The position numbers and the translations under genes were made by a program. A stretch of DNA of 64,000 nucleotides, from positions 1 to 64,000 of the forward strand of contig JAJECN010000017.1 in assembly GCA_022821965.1 (NCBI GenBank). The letters run 5' to 3'. A model generated the notes under the pieces. It did no database searches and was not told the DNA's origin. It was given only the letters and a program-made list of their open reading frames with translations. Of this stretch, positions 17,588 to 26,273 are shown piece after piece; the stretch's first letter is position 1; every line of letters starts with the position of its first letter. This stretch comes from Candidatus Poribacteria bacterium (GTDB lineage Bacteria > Poribacteria > WGA-4E > WGA-3G).

Positions 17588-18248
17588 GGGGAGCCGGATG
17601 GCGCATTCCGTTAAAAAGCCTTACTTACAACTGGCACAAAAACCGATTTTGGCGCATACGATTCAGCGGTTTGAGGAAAATAGTGCTGTAGATGCAATTT
17701 TCGTCATTGTTGACCAAGCCGATTTTAGTGAGTGTCACGCCACCGTGTTGCAGCCCTACGCTTTTACGAAGGTGCAGAAACTTGTTGACGGAGGGGAGAC
17801 CCGACAGATGTCTGTCTACAATGGTATACGCGCCTTGTCAGCGGATGTCGATTTTGTGATTGTCCATGATGGCGTGCGTCCTTTTGTGACAGATGAAGTC
17901 ATTTTCGCATGTCTCGCAGCGGCAGATGAATGTGGTGCTGCTGTTGCTGCTGTTCCAGTCAAGGACACAATCAAGATCGCTAACACGGACGGGGTCATTG
18001 TTGAAACACCGGCACGTGAGCAGCTTTGGGCGGTGCAAACACCCCAGGTCTTTCGGAAATCTCTTTTGGAGGAGGCACATCAAGCAGCGCAAGCGCGGCA
18101 GCTCGCGGCAACCGATGATGCCTCTCTTGTCGAACAACTCGGCTTTCCTGTCAAATTGGTCAAGGGAAGCTACGCGAATGTGAAGATAACTACGCCCGTT
18201 GATTTACAGATTGCTGAAGTATTACTCTCGGATGCCACACTTTGGTAG
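17547..18248 (+). CDS. ispD: 2-C-methyl-D-erythritol 4-phosphate cytidylyltransferase
   Basis: IspD transfers CMP to methylerythritol phosphate in the non-mevalonate isoprenoid pathway. The 233-residue protein has the nucleotide-binding LIPAAGKGSRM, the VHDGVRPFV acidic motif and PVKDTIK, all family landmarks. The gene overlaps the 3' end of the PIN-TRAM gene by 41 bases from the ATG at 17547; an ATG at 17532 would increase that to 56. Overlap implies coupled translation. ispF follows, as usual. Confidence 0.95.
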   Translation: MNSKVCTLIPAAGKGSRMAHSVKKPYLQLAQKPILAHTIQRFEENSAVDAIFVIVDQADFSECHATVLQPYAFTKVQKLVDGGETRQMSVYNGIRALSADVDFVIVHDGVRPFVTDEVIFACLAAADECGAAVAAVPVKDTIKIANTDGVIVETPAREQLWAVQTPQVFRKSLLEEAHQAAQARQLAATDDASLVEQLGFPVKLVKGSYANVKITTPVDLQIAEVLLSDATLW

Positions 18249-18306
18249 GTAGTTTTTGCTTCCGCCTTCTGCATGAGTCTACTGTGATGGAAATGTGCGA
18301 GAAAAG

Positions 18307-18780
18307 ATGCGAATAGGTATTGGGTACGACGTTCATCGATTAGTCCCTGATCGGAGATTGATTTTGGGCGGCGTTGAGATCACATATCATTTGGGATTGT
18401 TGGGACATTCAGACGCGGATGTTCTAACACACGCAATTGTGGATGCAATTTTAGGCGCAGCCGCACTCGGTGATATTGGAACACATTTTCCTGATACAGA
18501 TGATCGTTATGAAGGGATGGACAGTCTTATTTTTTTGGCTGATGCTGCTACGAAGATAGGACAGTGTGGCTACCAGATTGAAAATGTAGATAGTACAGTT
18601 ATCGTACAGTCCCCGAAATTGGCTCCCTACATTTCGGAGATGCGCGCGAAACTTGCAGAAACGCTTAATATTGACATAGCGCAGATAAACGTTAAGGCGA
18701 CCACAGCCGAAGAATTAGGCGTTGTTGGCGAAGGAAACGCGATTGTCGCTCACGCTATCGCCTGCCTTTCCAGGCTATAA
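18307..18780 (+). CDS. ispF: 2-C-methyl-D-erythritol 2,4-cyclodiphosphate synthase
   Basis: IspF (157 residues) makes the cyclic diphosphate of the isoprenoid pathway and works as a trimer with zinc. It begins MRIGIGYDVHRL, where the Asp and His are metal ligands. HSDADVLTHAI supplies another metal His, and TTAEELGVVGEGNAI is the nucleotide-site signature. The ATG at 18307 is preferred because the family starts there. A GTG at 18295 would add four residues. Confidence 0.96.
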   Translation: MRIGIGYDVHRLVPDRRLILGGVEITYHLGLLGHSDADVLTHAIVDAILGAAALGDIGTHFPDTDDRYEGMDSLIFLADAATKIGQCGYQIENVDSTVIVQSPKLAPYISEMRAKLAETLNIDIAQINVKATTAEELGVVGEGNAIVAHAIACLSRL

Positions 18781-18824
18781 TATCTTTTGTGAACAGTGTC
18801 AACAGGAGTCTGACATATAGAAAA

Positions 18825-20246
18825 ATGGGAATAAAAATCTATAACTCAATGAGCCGACAGGTGGAAGATTTTGTCCCCCTAAACCCCGAACAAGTGTCGA
18901 TTTACAGTTGCGGTCCGACTGTTTACGATTACATTCACATGGGCAACGCACGCACCGCTTTAGTGACAGATATTATTCGACGCTATCTGGCATATAGAGG
19001 ATACAACGTCAAACTGGTCCAAAATTTGACGGATATTGATGATAAGATTATTAATCGTGCAGCAGAGGTAGGGGTCAGCGCAAAGCAGCTTGCACATGAG
19101 AACGGCGAAGCGTTCTTTGAAGACTCGCAACGTCTCGGTATCCACCCCGCAGATGTACACCCGAAAGCGACTGAACACATCCCTGAGATGATAAGTCTAA
19201 TTCAGACGCTGCTTGACAAGGGGGCGGCTTATGTCATTGATGGAAGTGTTTATTACCGCGTGAATCAGTTTGCTGAGTACGGGAAACTTTCCAATCGAAA
19301 ACCGGAAGATTTACTGGCGGGGGCACGCGTTGAAGTTGATGAGCGGAAGGAGGATCCGCGTGATTTTGATATGTGGAAAGCCGCTAAGCCGGGTGAACCT
19401 GCTTGGGAGAGTCCATGGGGGAGAGGCAGACCCGGATGGCATATAGAATGTTCCGCTATGGCGATGAAGCATCTCGGTGAAACGATTGATATTCACGCAG
19501 GTGGGGAAGACTTGCTGTTCCCACACCATGAAAATGAGATCGCACAGAGTGAATTAGCCACCGGATGCACTTTCGCTCGTTACTGGGTACATGTCGCTTT
19601 TCTAAAAATTGATGGCACACGGATGGGCAAATCAGAGCAGAACTTTATTCTCCTCCGAGACGCTCTCGACAATTATCCCACCGAAGTGATTCGTCATTTC
19701 TTGGTTTCGGCACACTACCGACACCCGCTTGATTACAATCCGGAGAGTTTGACGAAATCGGAAGGGGCACTTAGGCGTTTGAACAATTGTTTGGACGCTC
19801 TAAAAAAGTACGAAGGGCAATTTGAAGAGAACGGAATAGAAACCTCATCCCTTCAGGACGCGGTCCAGGTGATGAAATCGCAGTTTACCGCTGCGATGGA
19901 TACAGACTTCAACACAGCACAGGCACTCGGTGCTATTTTCACCCTCGTCGGTGAAGTCAACAGATCGCTCAGTGCTTCCAATAAAGCATATGCCCCCGCC
20001 CTCGCGCAAGCGTATCAGGCATTGACTGAAACCTGTGAGGTGCTTGGGATTTACAACTTGGATGCCCAAGATAGTAGTAATGTGGAGCAACACGACCAAC
20101 TCGTCGATCTCCTTTTGGAAATAAGGCAGGATGCTCGAAGCCGTAAAGATTGGGACACGTCCGACAAAATTCGAGACAGGCTTAAAGAACTCAACATTGA
20201 AATTCAGGACACCCGTGAAGGTGCCACTTGGAAAATTGTATCGTAA
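18825..20246 (+). CDS. cysS: Cysteinyl-tRNA synthetase
   Basis: CysS (473 residues) charges tRNA-Cys. The zinc-site Cys and the HIGH-equivalent lie in YSCGPTVYDYIHMGNAR. A second zinc cluster is in WHIECSAMAM and GGEDLLFPHHENEIAQ, and the KMSKS-equivalent is RMGKSEQNF. A GTG start at 18789 is possible, but homology begins near MGIKIYNSMSRQ. AGGAG (18803-18807) is a little distant. It closes the radA-to-cysS block. Confidence 0.95.
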   Translation: MGIKIYNSMSRQVEDFVPLNPEQVSIYSCGPTVYDYIHMGNARTALVTDIIRRYLAYRGYNVKLVQNLTDIDDKIINRAAEVGVSAKQLAHENGEAFFEDSQRLGIHPADVHPKATEHIPEMISLIQTLLDKGAAYVIDGSVYYRVNQFAEYGKLSNRKPEDLLAGARVEVDERKEDPRDFDMWKAAKPGEPAWESPWGRGRPGWHIECSAMAMKHLGETIDIHAGGEDLLFPHHENEIAQSELATGCTFARYWVHVAFLKIDGTRMGKSEQNFILLRDALDNYPTEVIRHFLVSAHYRHPLDYNPESLTKSEGALRRLNNCLDALKKYEGQFEENGIETSSLQDAVQVMKSQFTAAMDTDFNTAQALGAIFTLVGEVNRSLSASNKAYAPALAQAYQALTETCEVLGIYNLDAQDSSNVEQHDQLVDLLLEIRQDARSRKDWDTSDKIRDRLKELNIEIQDTREGATWKIVS

Positions 20247-20313
20247 TATGAGTGAACAGAAGGTTTGGCGCACGAAGGCTTCTGCCTGAGTGCGGTATCA
20301 AAGGAGTAAAAAG

Positions 20314-20955
20314 ATGATTTATCGATTCACTGTCCTCTTTGCACTGTTCTGCTTGGTTTCCGTTCTTCTAACAGGATGCAGCGCACTCTTTTCAGAACAG
20401 GAATGGAGCGAAAATTATGCCCTTATGGAAGGTGTACAGTCAACAGTTCCACAAGCAATTGATGGTAAGTTAAACACTATGGGTGAAACGACTTTCCCCT
20501 CCGGTATGGAAGGGGTTATGGGTGGCAATGCTGCATCGCAAGTTATAATTACGTTGCCAGAAAAAAAGGTTATCCGTCGCATTGTAATTCACTCGGATAA
20601 TTTGTCGCAGTTTGATGTTTACGCCGATAAGGGCAGCATCGCAGTTGATGCAGACTGGCAGCTCATTAAAGATGTGAAGAGTGTCAAAGAGCATCCGATT
20701 AAGGTTTCGCTATTGATTCCGTTCCCGACAGATCGAATTCGGTTGCGTGTTTTGGGCACCAAAGATGACGCGCTTCTGAATCGGCAGCGACGCGCAAGAT
20801 CAGGTGGATTCCGTGGATGGGATGCGAATCGCCGCGCAGCTGCTAAAATCCGGGAAATTGAACTTTACGGCTATAAGACCGCTGATCAGGTGGAAGAGGA
20901 ACAGGCTACCGATAAGCGTGAAAAAGAACTTGATGATTTACTCCAATTGGAGTAA
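20314..20955 (+). CDS. Lipoprotein with discoidin-like domain
   Basis: This is a 213-residue exported lipoprotein: a hydrophobic signal ends in the lipobox LLTGC with Cys22. The mature part resembles a galactose-binding/discoidin-like beta-sandwich: IDGKLNTMGET, then VIITLPEKKVIRRIVIHSDN, FDVYADKG and a final KIREIELYGY strand. The end is acidic and Lys/Glu-rich. AAGGAG with a 7-base gap fixes the ATG. It is followed by a second lipoprotein of the same plan, so the pair probably arose by duplication. Ligand and role are unknown. Confidence 0.75.
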   Translation: MIYRFTVLFALFCLVSVLLTGCSALFSEQEWSENYALMEGVQSTVPQAIDGKLNTMGETTFPSGMEGVMGGNAASQVIITLPEKKVIRRIVIHSDNLSQFDVYADKGSIAVDADWQLIKDVKSVKEHPIKVSLLIPFPTDRIRLRVLGTKDDALLNRQRRARSGGFRGWDANRRAAAKIREIELYGYKTADQVEEEQATDKREKELDDLLQLE

Positions 20956-21063
20956 CATGGAGAAAAACACCAACAAGGTGGCTGGTTCACAACATCACTT
21001 TAACTTTATATTATACTTTAGTGGACGGCATCAGCACCGTTCTAAGCAACAAGGAGGCAATAT

Positions 21064-21654
21064 ATGCGTTTTGGATTATTCGCAATAATCCTCTGTGTGG
21101 TGGTTGGAATGTCTGGCTGTATTCTCGCGTCAAATCCTGCGATTAACCGGAGCAAAAACATCGCGCTTGACGCTACAAGCGAGGATACCAAGTTCCATGA
21201 CGACAATATCCACACCCGAGGAGAAACCGGTCCTATTCTCGAAGATGAGAAGGATGAGGCATCACAACGGGAATCAGATAACTATACCGAGGCTGTTCTC
21301 AGATGGCGGCAGCCTCAGACGATTCAACAAGTCGTGGTGAAAGCCGAACCTGGTCAATTAGAATTCTTTGCGGTTCAGTACGCGAATGAAGATGGTGAAT
21401 GGGTCACGGTCAAACAGGTACGCGACAATATGCGTCCAATTTACACGTTTACTTTGAATAAGCCGATTGTGACAACTAAGTTTCGCCTCAAGGTTCCGCG
21501 CCGTTGGGATTCGCGGCGGGTCGGCGGGCAGAAACGCTCAACCCGTGGTGAAACTGGAGCACCCAGCGCACAGGAATATAAGAAGATTCAAGAGATTGAA
21601 CTCTATTACGCACTCCCACCAGATCCGATGGAAGCTGGAACAGTGGAACAGTAG
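21064..21654 (+). CDS. Lipoprotein, related to its neighbour
   Basis: This 196-residue lipoprotein has the lipobox GMSGC with Cys19 and a strong AAGGAGG ribosome site. It shares with the previous gene the ordering of a LRWRQPQTIQQVVVKAEPG strand, an FAVQYANEDGEW strand, the charged RRWDSRRVGGQ loop and a final KIQEIELYYA strand. The fold is probably the same discoidin-like sandwich. No enzyme residues are seen; a binding or envelope-structural role is inferred. Confidence 0.7.
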   Translation: MRFGLFAIILCVVVGMSGCILASNPAINRSKNIALDATSEDTKFHDDNIHTRGETGPILEDEKDEASQRESDNYTEAVLRWRQPQTIQQVVVKAEPGQLEFFAVQYANEDGEWVTVKQVRDNMRPIYTFTLNKPIVTTKFRLKVPRRWDSRRVGGQKRSTRGETGAPSAQEYKKIQEIELYYALPPDPMEAGTVEQ

Positions 21655-21683
21655 CAGAGTCGCTGTCAGTCATTGGAGGAATG

Positions 21684-21790
21684 GTTATCAGTTATCAGTT
21701 ATCAGTTATCAGTTAAGAAGATTCTTGTAACTGATGGCTGACGACTGACAACTGACGACTCCGAAAACTGACAACTGATAACTGACAACT
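21684..21790. repeat. GTTATCA tandem repeat with inverted downstream copies
   Basis: GTTATCA is repeated 4.6 times head to tail (21684-21715). Between 21728 and 21790 a run of TGATGGCTGACGACTGACAACTGA-like units follows, including TGATAAC, the reverse complement of the first repeat. The two halves could fold into a long hairpin. Related degenerate units are found at 1-16, about 8171-8216, 34771-34795 and 60717-60741, so this is an interspersed repeat family. Confidence 0.8.
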
Positions 21791-21797
21791 ATTAAAA

Positions 21798-23009
21798 ATG
21801 CTGTCTAACGAGACGATTAGTCTAATTCATTTAAATCTAATTCCAGGTGTCGGACTAAAAACCGTTCAAATCTTGCGCGACGTTTTTGGGAGCGCGGAAA
21901 GGGCACTTCAGGCGACACCGGACGAACTGAAAAAGAACAATCAACTTTCGCCGACGGTCTGTGATCTCTTAACTCACAAACCCGTTTTGTATCCTATAGA
22001 ACGTGAACTTGAGTTAATACACAAATACGGTTGTCAGGTTATAACGCTCTATGATGCTGCATATCCATCCCACTTGAAGCAGATTGATACCCCACCACTT
22101 GTGTTGTATGTCAAAGGGGAACTGGTGCCAGAAGACGCACTTAGTATTTCCTTCGTCGGTTCCCGAAATGCAAAGGACTATGGGCGAAAGGTGAGTTACC
22201 GCTTGAGTTACCAGCTCGCGCAGCGCGGCTTAACAATCGTTAGCGGATTTGCCAAAGGTATTGATACCTCAGCGCATCGCGGCGCATTTGAAGCGGGTGG
22301 TAGAACAATCGCGGTGATGGGAAACGGATTAAGTCTTATCTATCCTGCAACAAACAAGGACCTTGCTGAGAAAATTACAGAATCCGGTGCGTTGATTTCT
22401 GAATTCCCAATGGATGCCAAACCGAAACCGAGAAATTTTCCACGTCGTAACCGCATCATTAGCGGTCTGACCCTCGGAACTGTTGTTGTAGAAGCATCAA
22501 ACCGTAGTGGAGCATTGATTACCGCACGCCTCGCAGGTGAACAAGGCAGAGAAGTCTTCGCTGTACCCGGAGAAATCTTTTCAGAACTCTCAACCGGCAC
22601 GCACAGATTGATTAATAACGGCGCGAAGCTTATCAACACCGTGGACGATCTACTCAATGAACTCCCGCCGTATGTATTAAGTCAGGTACAGTCCGAGGCA
22701 TCACCTGTGCCGGATATGGAGACAGAACCTACGCAAGGGGCATCTGTTGAGAAGAGTACTGCTGAACCTGTATCTCCGCAACCTTCCGTTGAAGCGCAGC
22801 AACCTGTTCCTACGCCTCCTCCACCGGATTTAACCCCAGATGAAAAGACTATTTTTGATGCTATCGAAGTGCCATCCTCACATATTGATACCATCGTTCG
22901 GACGACGCAACTACCGATTAGTCAGGTTTCAAGTGTCCTTTTGATGCTGGAGCTTAAGGGAGTCGTTCAACAATTGCCGGGAAAACAATTCGCTAAGGCA
23001 AGTCAATAA
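21798..23009 (+). CDS. dprA: DNA-processing protein DprA
   Basis: DprA (403 residues) loads RecA on incoming single-stranded DNA during transformation. It has an N-terminal helix-hairpin-helix region (LNLIPGVGLKTVQILRD), then the Rossmann-like DprA fold (about 110-290) with FVGSRNAKDYGRK, IVSGFAKGIDTSAHRGA and NRIISGLTLGTVVVEA. A Pro/Glu-rich linker (about 295-345) precedes a C-terminal winged helix, as in long DprA forms. The tandem GTTATCA repeat lies just upstream, and no clear ribosome site is visible. Confidence 0.95.
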   Translation: MLSNETISLIHLNLIPGVGLKTVQILRDVFGSAERALQATPDELKKNNQLSPTVCDLLTHKPVLYPIERELELIHKYGCQVITLYDAAYPSHLKQIDTPPLVLYVKGELVPEDALSISFVGSRNAKDYGRKVSYRLSYQLAQRGLTIVSGFAKGIDTSAHRGAFEAGGRTIAVMGNGLSLIYPATNKDLAEKITESGALISEFPMDAKPKPRNFPRRNRIISGLTLGTVVVEASNRSGALITARLAGEQGREVFAVPGEIFSELSTGTHRLINNGAKLINTVDDLLNELPPYVLSQVQSEASPVPDMETEPTQGASVEKSTAEPVSPQPSVEAQQPVPTPPPPDLTPDEKTIFDAIEVPSSHIDTIVRTTQLPISQVSSVLLMLELKGVVQQLPGKQFAKASQ

Positions 23010-23090
23010 CTTATTTCACAACAAAGGCAGAATTACAAAAAATAAATGGAGTGGAACAATCAATGGAGGGATGGCGATTTTTTGGAGAAG

Positions 23091-23219
23091 ATGAGAACCA
23101 TGTTTACGATCGTGCAGAAAGGAACAATCCTTACGGTCAATGGCAAGAAAAGCAAGCACAGCGAAGAAAAACACGACGCGCGAACCGTGGGAGAGTACCT
23201 AAAAACACTTAACTTTTGA
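23091..23219 (+). CDS. Possible small ORF ahead of PBECR-like gene
   Basis: A 42-codon frame starts at ATG 23091 (or 23100, which has GGAG at better spacing) and ends TGA at 23217-23219. It overlaps a possible TTG start of the next gene by three bases. The translation contains KGTILTVNGKK and ARTVGEYLKTLNF, which look protein-like. A different-frame ORF of 49 codons (23063-23212) overlaps it and is richer in Arg and Gln. At most one is real; neither family is recognised. Confidence 0.3.
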   Translation: MRTMFTIVQKGTILTVNGKKSKHSEEKHDARTVGEYLKTLNF

Positions 23220-23263
23220 AGCCTGATGAGAGGCTAAACCAAATCATCTGTTGTAAACGAACT

Positions 23264-23593
23264 ATGGCATTTTTTCCGTGTCCTTACCTGAATAGTGATG
23301 TTGAATTGACAGATGAACGGGAACATCATATTACTTTACGCCATCCAGATCTTCTACCAAGTTATCGGGAATGCATTCATGATACATTAGTGCTTCCAGA
23401 TGAAGTTCGTCGAAGTTCTCGCATTGGAAACGCTCGATTATTTAGCCGCTGGTTTGAGTGGTTACGTGGTGGTAAATACGTTGTAGTTGTTGTAATCAGT
23501 GATTTAGTTCCAACAGAACGTCATTGGGTTGTCACTGCTTACATGGCTAGAAGACTCGCGAAAGGAGGAAATGTTGAATGGGAACGAACCTGA
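23264..23593 (+). CDS. PBECR-like small putative nuclease
   Basis: This is a 109-residue protein from the ATG at 23264 (the frame is open to a TTG at 23216). FPCPYLNSDVELTDEREHHITLRHPDLLPSY, then LPDEVRRSS, LFSRWF, GKYVVVVVISD and HWVVTAYMARRL match my memory of a widespread prokaryotic family. I associate that family with barnase/EndoU/ColicinE5/RelE-like folds. The His in EHHITLRH and the RHW/TAY end are the conserved points. It overlaps the DUF2283 gene by 16 bases, a pairing often seen in toxin-antitoxin-like loci. The function is untested. Confidence 0.6.
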   Translation: MAFFPCPYLNSDVELTDEREHHITLRHPDLLPSYRECIHDTLVLPDEVRRSSRIGNARLFSRWFEWLRGGKYVVVVVISDLVPTERHWVVTAYMARRLAKGGNVEWERT

Positions 23594-23814
23594 CCTTCCA
23601 GTATGACAGAGATGCCGATATTTTGTACGTAAATACTTGTGCGCCATACGCAGAGCAAGAGAGTGAAGAGCTTGCTGATGAAATTATCGCACGCTTCAAC
23701 CCAGACACGGGTGACATCGAAAACCTTGAAGTTTTGTTTTTCTCCACGCGCTTATTGCGCGAAGAGTTATTTCATTTACCTATTTCCGCCCGTTTGCAGT
23801 TAAACAAAGAGTGA
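23578..23814 (+). CDS. DUF2283 family protein
   Basis: This 78-residue protein has the DUF2283 pattern: a first strand with YDRDADILYVN, an acidic middle ELADEIIARFNPDTGDIENLEVLFFS, and a closing LPISARLQL. It overlaps the PBECR-like gene by 16 bases and has AAAGGAGG at 23562-23569. This suggests coupled translation as a partner, perhaps the antidote. It ends 19 bases before tsaD. Confidence 0.75.
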   Translation: MGTNLTFQYDRDADILYVNTCAPYAEQESEELADEIIARFNPDTGDIENLEVLFFSTRLLREELFHLPISARLQLNKE

Positions 23815-23833
23815 TGAGATTTACCATAGAAAC

Positions 23834-24892
23834 ATGAAGATACTTGGCATTGACACCTCATGTGATGAAACCGCTGCTGCAGTTGTTGCTGATGGCAGAG
23901 AAGTGCTTTCTAATGTTGTTGCTTCACAGGTTGAAGCGCACCAAGAATACGGTGGCGTTGTACCGGAACTCGCATCCCGTAAACATATTGAAGCGATCAA
24001 CTATATCGTGAGTAGGGCGTTGGCAGAAGCGGAGGTCCCATTTAAAGATTTGGAAGCGATAGCGGTAACGAATCGTCCCGGATTAATCGGTGCCTTGCTC
24101 GTCGGGGTTGCGGCGGCGAAAAGCCTTGCCTATTGCCACAATCTTCCGTTGCTCGGTATCAACCATATTGAAGGGCATATCTACGCTAACTATATGGTGC
24201 ATGATACCCTAACATTTCCGCATATCTGCCTCACGGTTTCTGGAGGACACACACAACTCGTTGAAGTTCACGAAGGGTGGCAATACAAGGTATTGGGTGG
24301 TACACAAGACGATGCCGCCGGTGAGGTCTATGATAAGGTCGCGAAATATCTCGGACTCGGTTTCCCCGGCGGTAAAGTCATTGACGATCTTGCACAAAAA
24401 GGCAACCCATCGGCGATAAAATTTCCCAGACCGATGCGAAACAGCGGGGACTATCAATTCAGTTTTAGCGGCATCAAAACGTCAGTACGTTATTTTGTAG
24501 AGAAAGCACGGCGCGCAGGTATACTTGTGGAAGGTCAAAACGGGAAGGCCGAGGACACAAATCCTGATATGGTAACTGTTGAAGACATTGCCGCGAGTTT
24601 TCAAGCTGCTGTTGTTGATGTGCTTGTTTACAAATCACTCCATGCAGCCAAAGCTACCGGTGCTAAGGCAATAACACTAACTGGTGGAGTTGCTGCAAAT
24701 AGCGAACTTCGAGCTTCACTGAAAGCTGCCGCTACAGAGATCGGTGCTGAAGTCTACTACCCACCGATGAATTTGTGTACGGATAACGGCGCGATGATCG
24801 CGGGGATTGCTTACCAAAAATATCAGCAGGGACTTCGAGATGGGCTTTCTCTGAATGCCGCTGCGAACGGATCTATTACGCAAAGGAAATAA
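23834..24892 (+). CDS. tsaD: tRNA threonylcarbamoyladenosine transferase TsaD
   Basis: TsaD (352 residues) transfers the threonylcarbamoyl group to A37 of ANN-decoding tRNAs. It begins MKILGIDTSCDETAAAVV, with the metal-binding NHIEGH motif at about 113-118 (usually HMEGH), the ATP-site SGGHTQLV, PRPM and SFSGIKTSV, and TGGVAANSELR then CTDNGAMIA at the end. The likely partner gene for the same modification (tsaC-like) follows 200 bases later. Confidence 0.96.
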   Translation: MKILGIDTSCDETAAAVVADGREVLSNVVASQVEAHQEYGGVVPELASRKHIEAINYIVSRALAEAEVPFKDLEAIAVTNRPGLIGALLVGVAAAKSLAYCHNLPLLGINHIEGHIYANYMVHDTLTFPHICLTVSGGHTQLVEVHEGWQYKVLGGTQDDAAGEVYDKVAKYLGLGFPGGKVIDDLAQKGNPSAIKFPRPMRNSGDYQFSFSGIKTSVRYFVEKARRAGILVEGQNGKAEDTNPDMVTVEDIAASFQAAVVDVLVYKSLHAAKATGAKAITLTGGVAANSELRASLKAAATEIGAEVYYPPMNLCTDNGAMIAGIAYQKYQQGLRDGLSLNAAANGSITQRK

Positions 24893-25037
24893 ATCGCACG
24901 CGCTGTGCCAACGTAGCTGCAAATTAACCCGAAACCTATCTGGAAAGTCGGGAGTGTTCTGAAGTGGAAGTCCTGTGCAGGTTTCTCATCTGCTTTCGAT
25001 AGAGACTATAGCCCGTAACGTAGTGGAGGGCGGATCT

Positions 25038-25086
25038 ACGGAGAGGATCGTTGTTTATTCAAATCACCTCACCGAACCGCAAGGAA
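25038..25086. repeat. Interspersed repeat, copy A
   Basis: The sequence from ACGGAGAGG to CACCTCACCGAACCGC and AAGGAA is the reverse complement, with a few differences, of 33614-33662. It lies directly before the tsaC-like gene and supplies part of its AAGGAA leader. The preceding 90 bases also align loosely to the other copy's flank (TATAGCCCG/TAAGCCC). An upstream CCCGA/TCGGG hairpin (24930-24953) is in the same gap. Confidence 0.7.
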
Positions 25087-25094
25087 ATTAAAAA

Positions 25095-25706
25095 ATGGAA
25101 TGTGGTGTCTGTTTTGAAGCAGTAGAGTCCTTGAAATCAGGTGGTATTGTCGCTATTCCTACTGACACAGTCTACGGGTTAGGTGCCGACCCCTTTAATG
25201 CGAGTGCCGTGCAAAAACTCTACACATTCAAGGGACGACCGGACGGGAAACCGATTCCGCTTATCCTCAGTTCGGTTGAAGATATCCATAGCGTCGCTCA
25301 GAACTTACCCGGATTTTTCTTCCATCTCACAGATCGATTTTGGCCCGGCGGTCTGACGATCGTCGTTGAAAGCAAAGACTTATTGCCGGTGTTGACAGCT
25401 GGGGGGAACACTGTCGGGGTACGGATTCCCGATAATCCGCTGCTTTTGCAAATCCTCCGAGCCTTTGGGGGCCCGATGGCGATAACAAGTGCGAATGTCT
25501 CTGGAGAACCGCCAGCCACCTCTATCCAAGAGATTGGCGAAGAGCTCGCATCACGAATTGATGTGATCGTTGATGGCGGTAAAACGCCGGGACCTGTCCC
25601 TTCAACAGTTTATGATATTTCTGTCTCACCGCCTATCATCCGACGGCACGGCGTGATTTCAGAAGAAACTCTCGCCAAGGAGTTTGCGTGCTACAACAAG
25701 CATTAA
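25095..25706 (+). CDS. tsaC: L-threonylcarbamoyladenylate synthase (TsaC/Sua5 family)
   Basis: This protein makes threonylcarbamoyl-AMP from threonine, bicarbonate and ATP, the substrate for TsaD. The 203-residue length fits the short TsaC form, without the Sua5 extension. Landmarks are GGIVAIPTDTVYGLGADP, FKGRPDGKPIPLI, FWPGGLTIV, VGVRIPD and ITSANVSGEPPA. The same modification is served by tsaD just upstream; tsaB and tsaE are not in the window. The end overlaps the next gene by 19 bases. Confidence 0.94.
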   Translation: MECGVCFEAVESLKSGGIVAIPTDTVYGLGADPFNASAVQKLYTFKGRPDGKPIPLILSSVEDIHSVAQNLPGFFFHLTDRFWPGGLTIVVESKDLLPVLTAGGNTVGVRIPDNPLLLQILRAFGGPMAITSANVSGEPPATSIQEIGEELASRIDVIVDGGKTPGPVPSTVYDISVSPPIIRRHGVISEETLAKEFACYNKH

Positions 25707-26272
25707 AACAAATCCTTCAATTCTTAGCCACTCCGACCGGAAATTGGGTGATATTTGGCTTGGTTAGTTTTGTCGCATTAGCGATCGTCTATAACAGAAA
25801 AAAGCAGATTCCGGGGCTGACCGTGGAGGTTATTCCCGAGGATACGTGGTTTATCAACCGCGATGATAACCACCGCCTCGCTATCGTTGTGTCGTTGCAC
25901 CTGATTAACAAATCAAGCGCACCTATTCGCATCCGAAAATGCAAACTGAGTGGGTATTCACCCAAACCACCCCCTGAGCAGTTGCTTTTACAAGGACACG
26001 ATACGAGCGTTGAACTTGAGTATCCAAAGCATGATCTCTTTGTTGATGTCGGCGCGCACCCATCTGAGCATACTTCCGAATACGTTCTCAATCCTTACAC
26101 AGAACAACGTATGTGGGTTTTTTATCACTCCGGCATTGTTACAATGACGAATATGCTTCGCGCACCGATTGTGATCGCGGATGTAAATCGGAAGCGCAAG
26201 TCTATCCAGATAGCTGTGCCTCGCAATATGGAGCAGATTCAACTCTATCGCGAGGCAGCAATGCGGTGGTGA
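25688..26272 (+). CDS. Membrane-anchored protein of unknown function
   Basis: This is a 194-residue protein starting at GTG 25688, with AAGGAG at 25677-25682 inside tsaC. One transmembrane segment (about 18-35) is followed by a soluble beta-rich domain with VVSLHLINKSSAPIRIRKC, a pattern seen in Ig-like adhesion or immunity folds. No catalytic motif is seen. The 19-base overlap with tsaC implies coupled translation. It ends one base before the converging oxidoreductase gene. Confidence 0.6.
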   Translation: MLQQALKQILQFLATPTGNWVIFGLVSFVALAIVYNRKKQIPGLTVEVIPEDTWFINRDDNHRLAIVVSLHLINKSSAPIRIRKCKLSGYSPKPPPEQLLLQGHDTSVELEYPKHDLFVDVGAHPSEHTSEYVLNPYTEQRMWVFYHSGIVTMTNMLRAPIVIADVNRKRKSIQIAVPRNMEQIQLYREAAMRW

Positions 26273-26273
26273 T

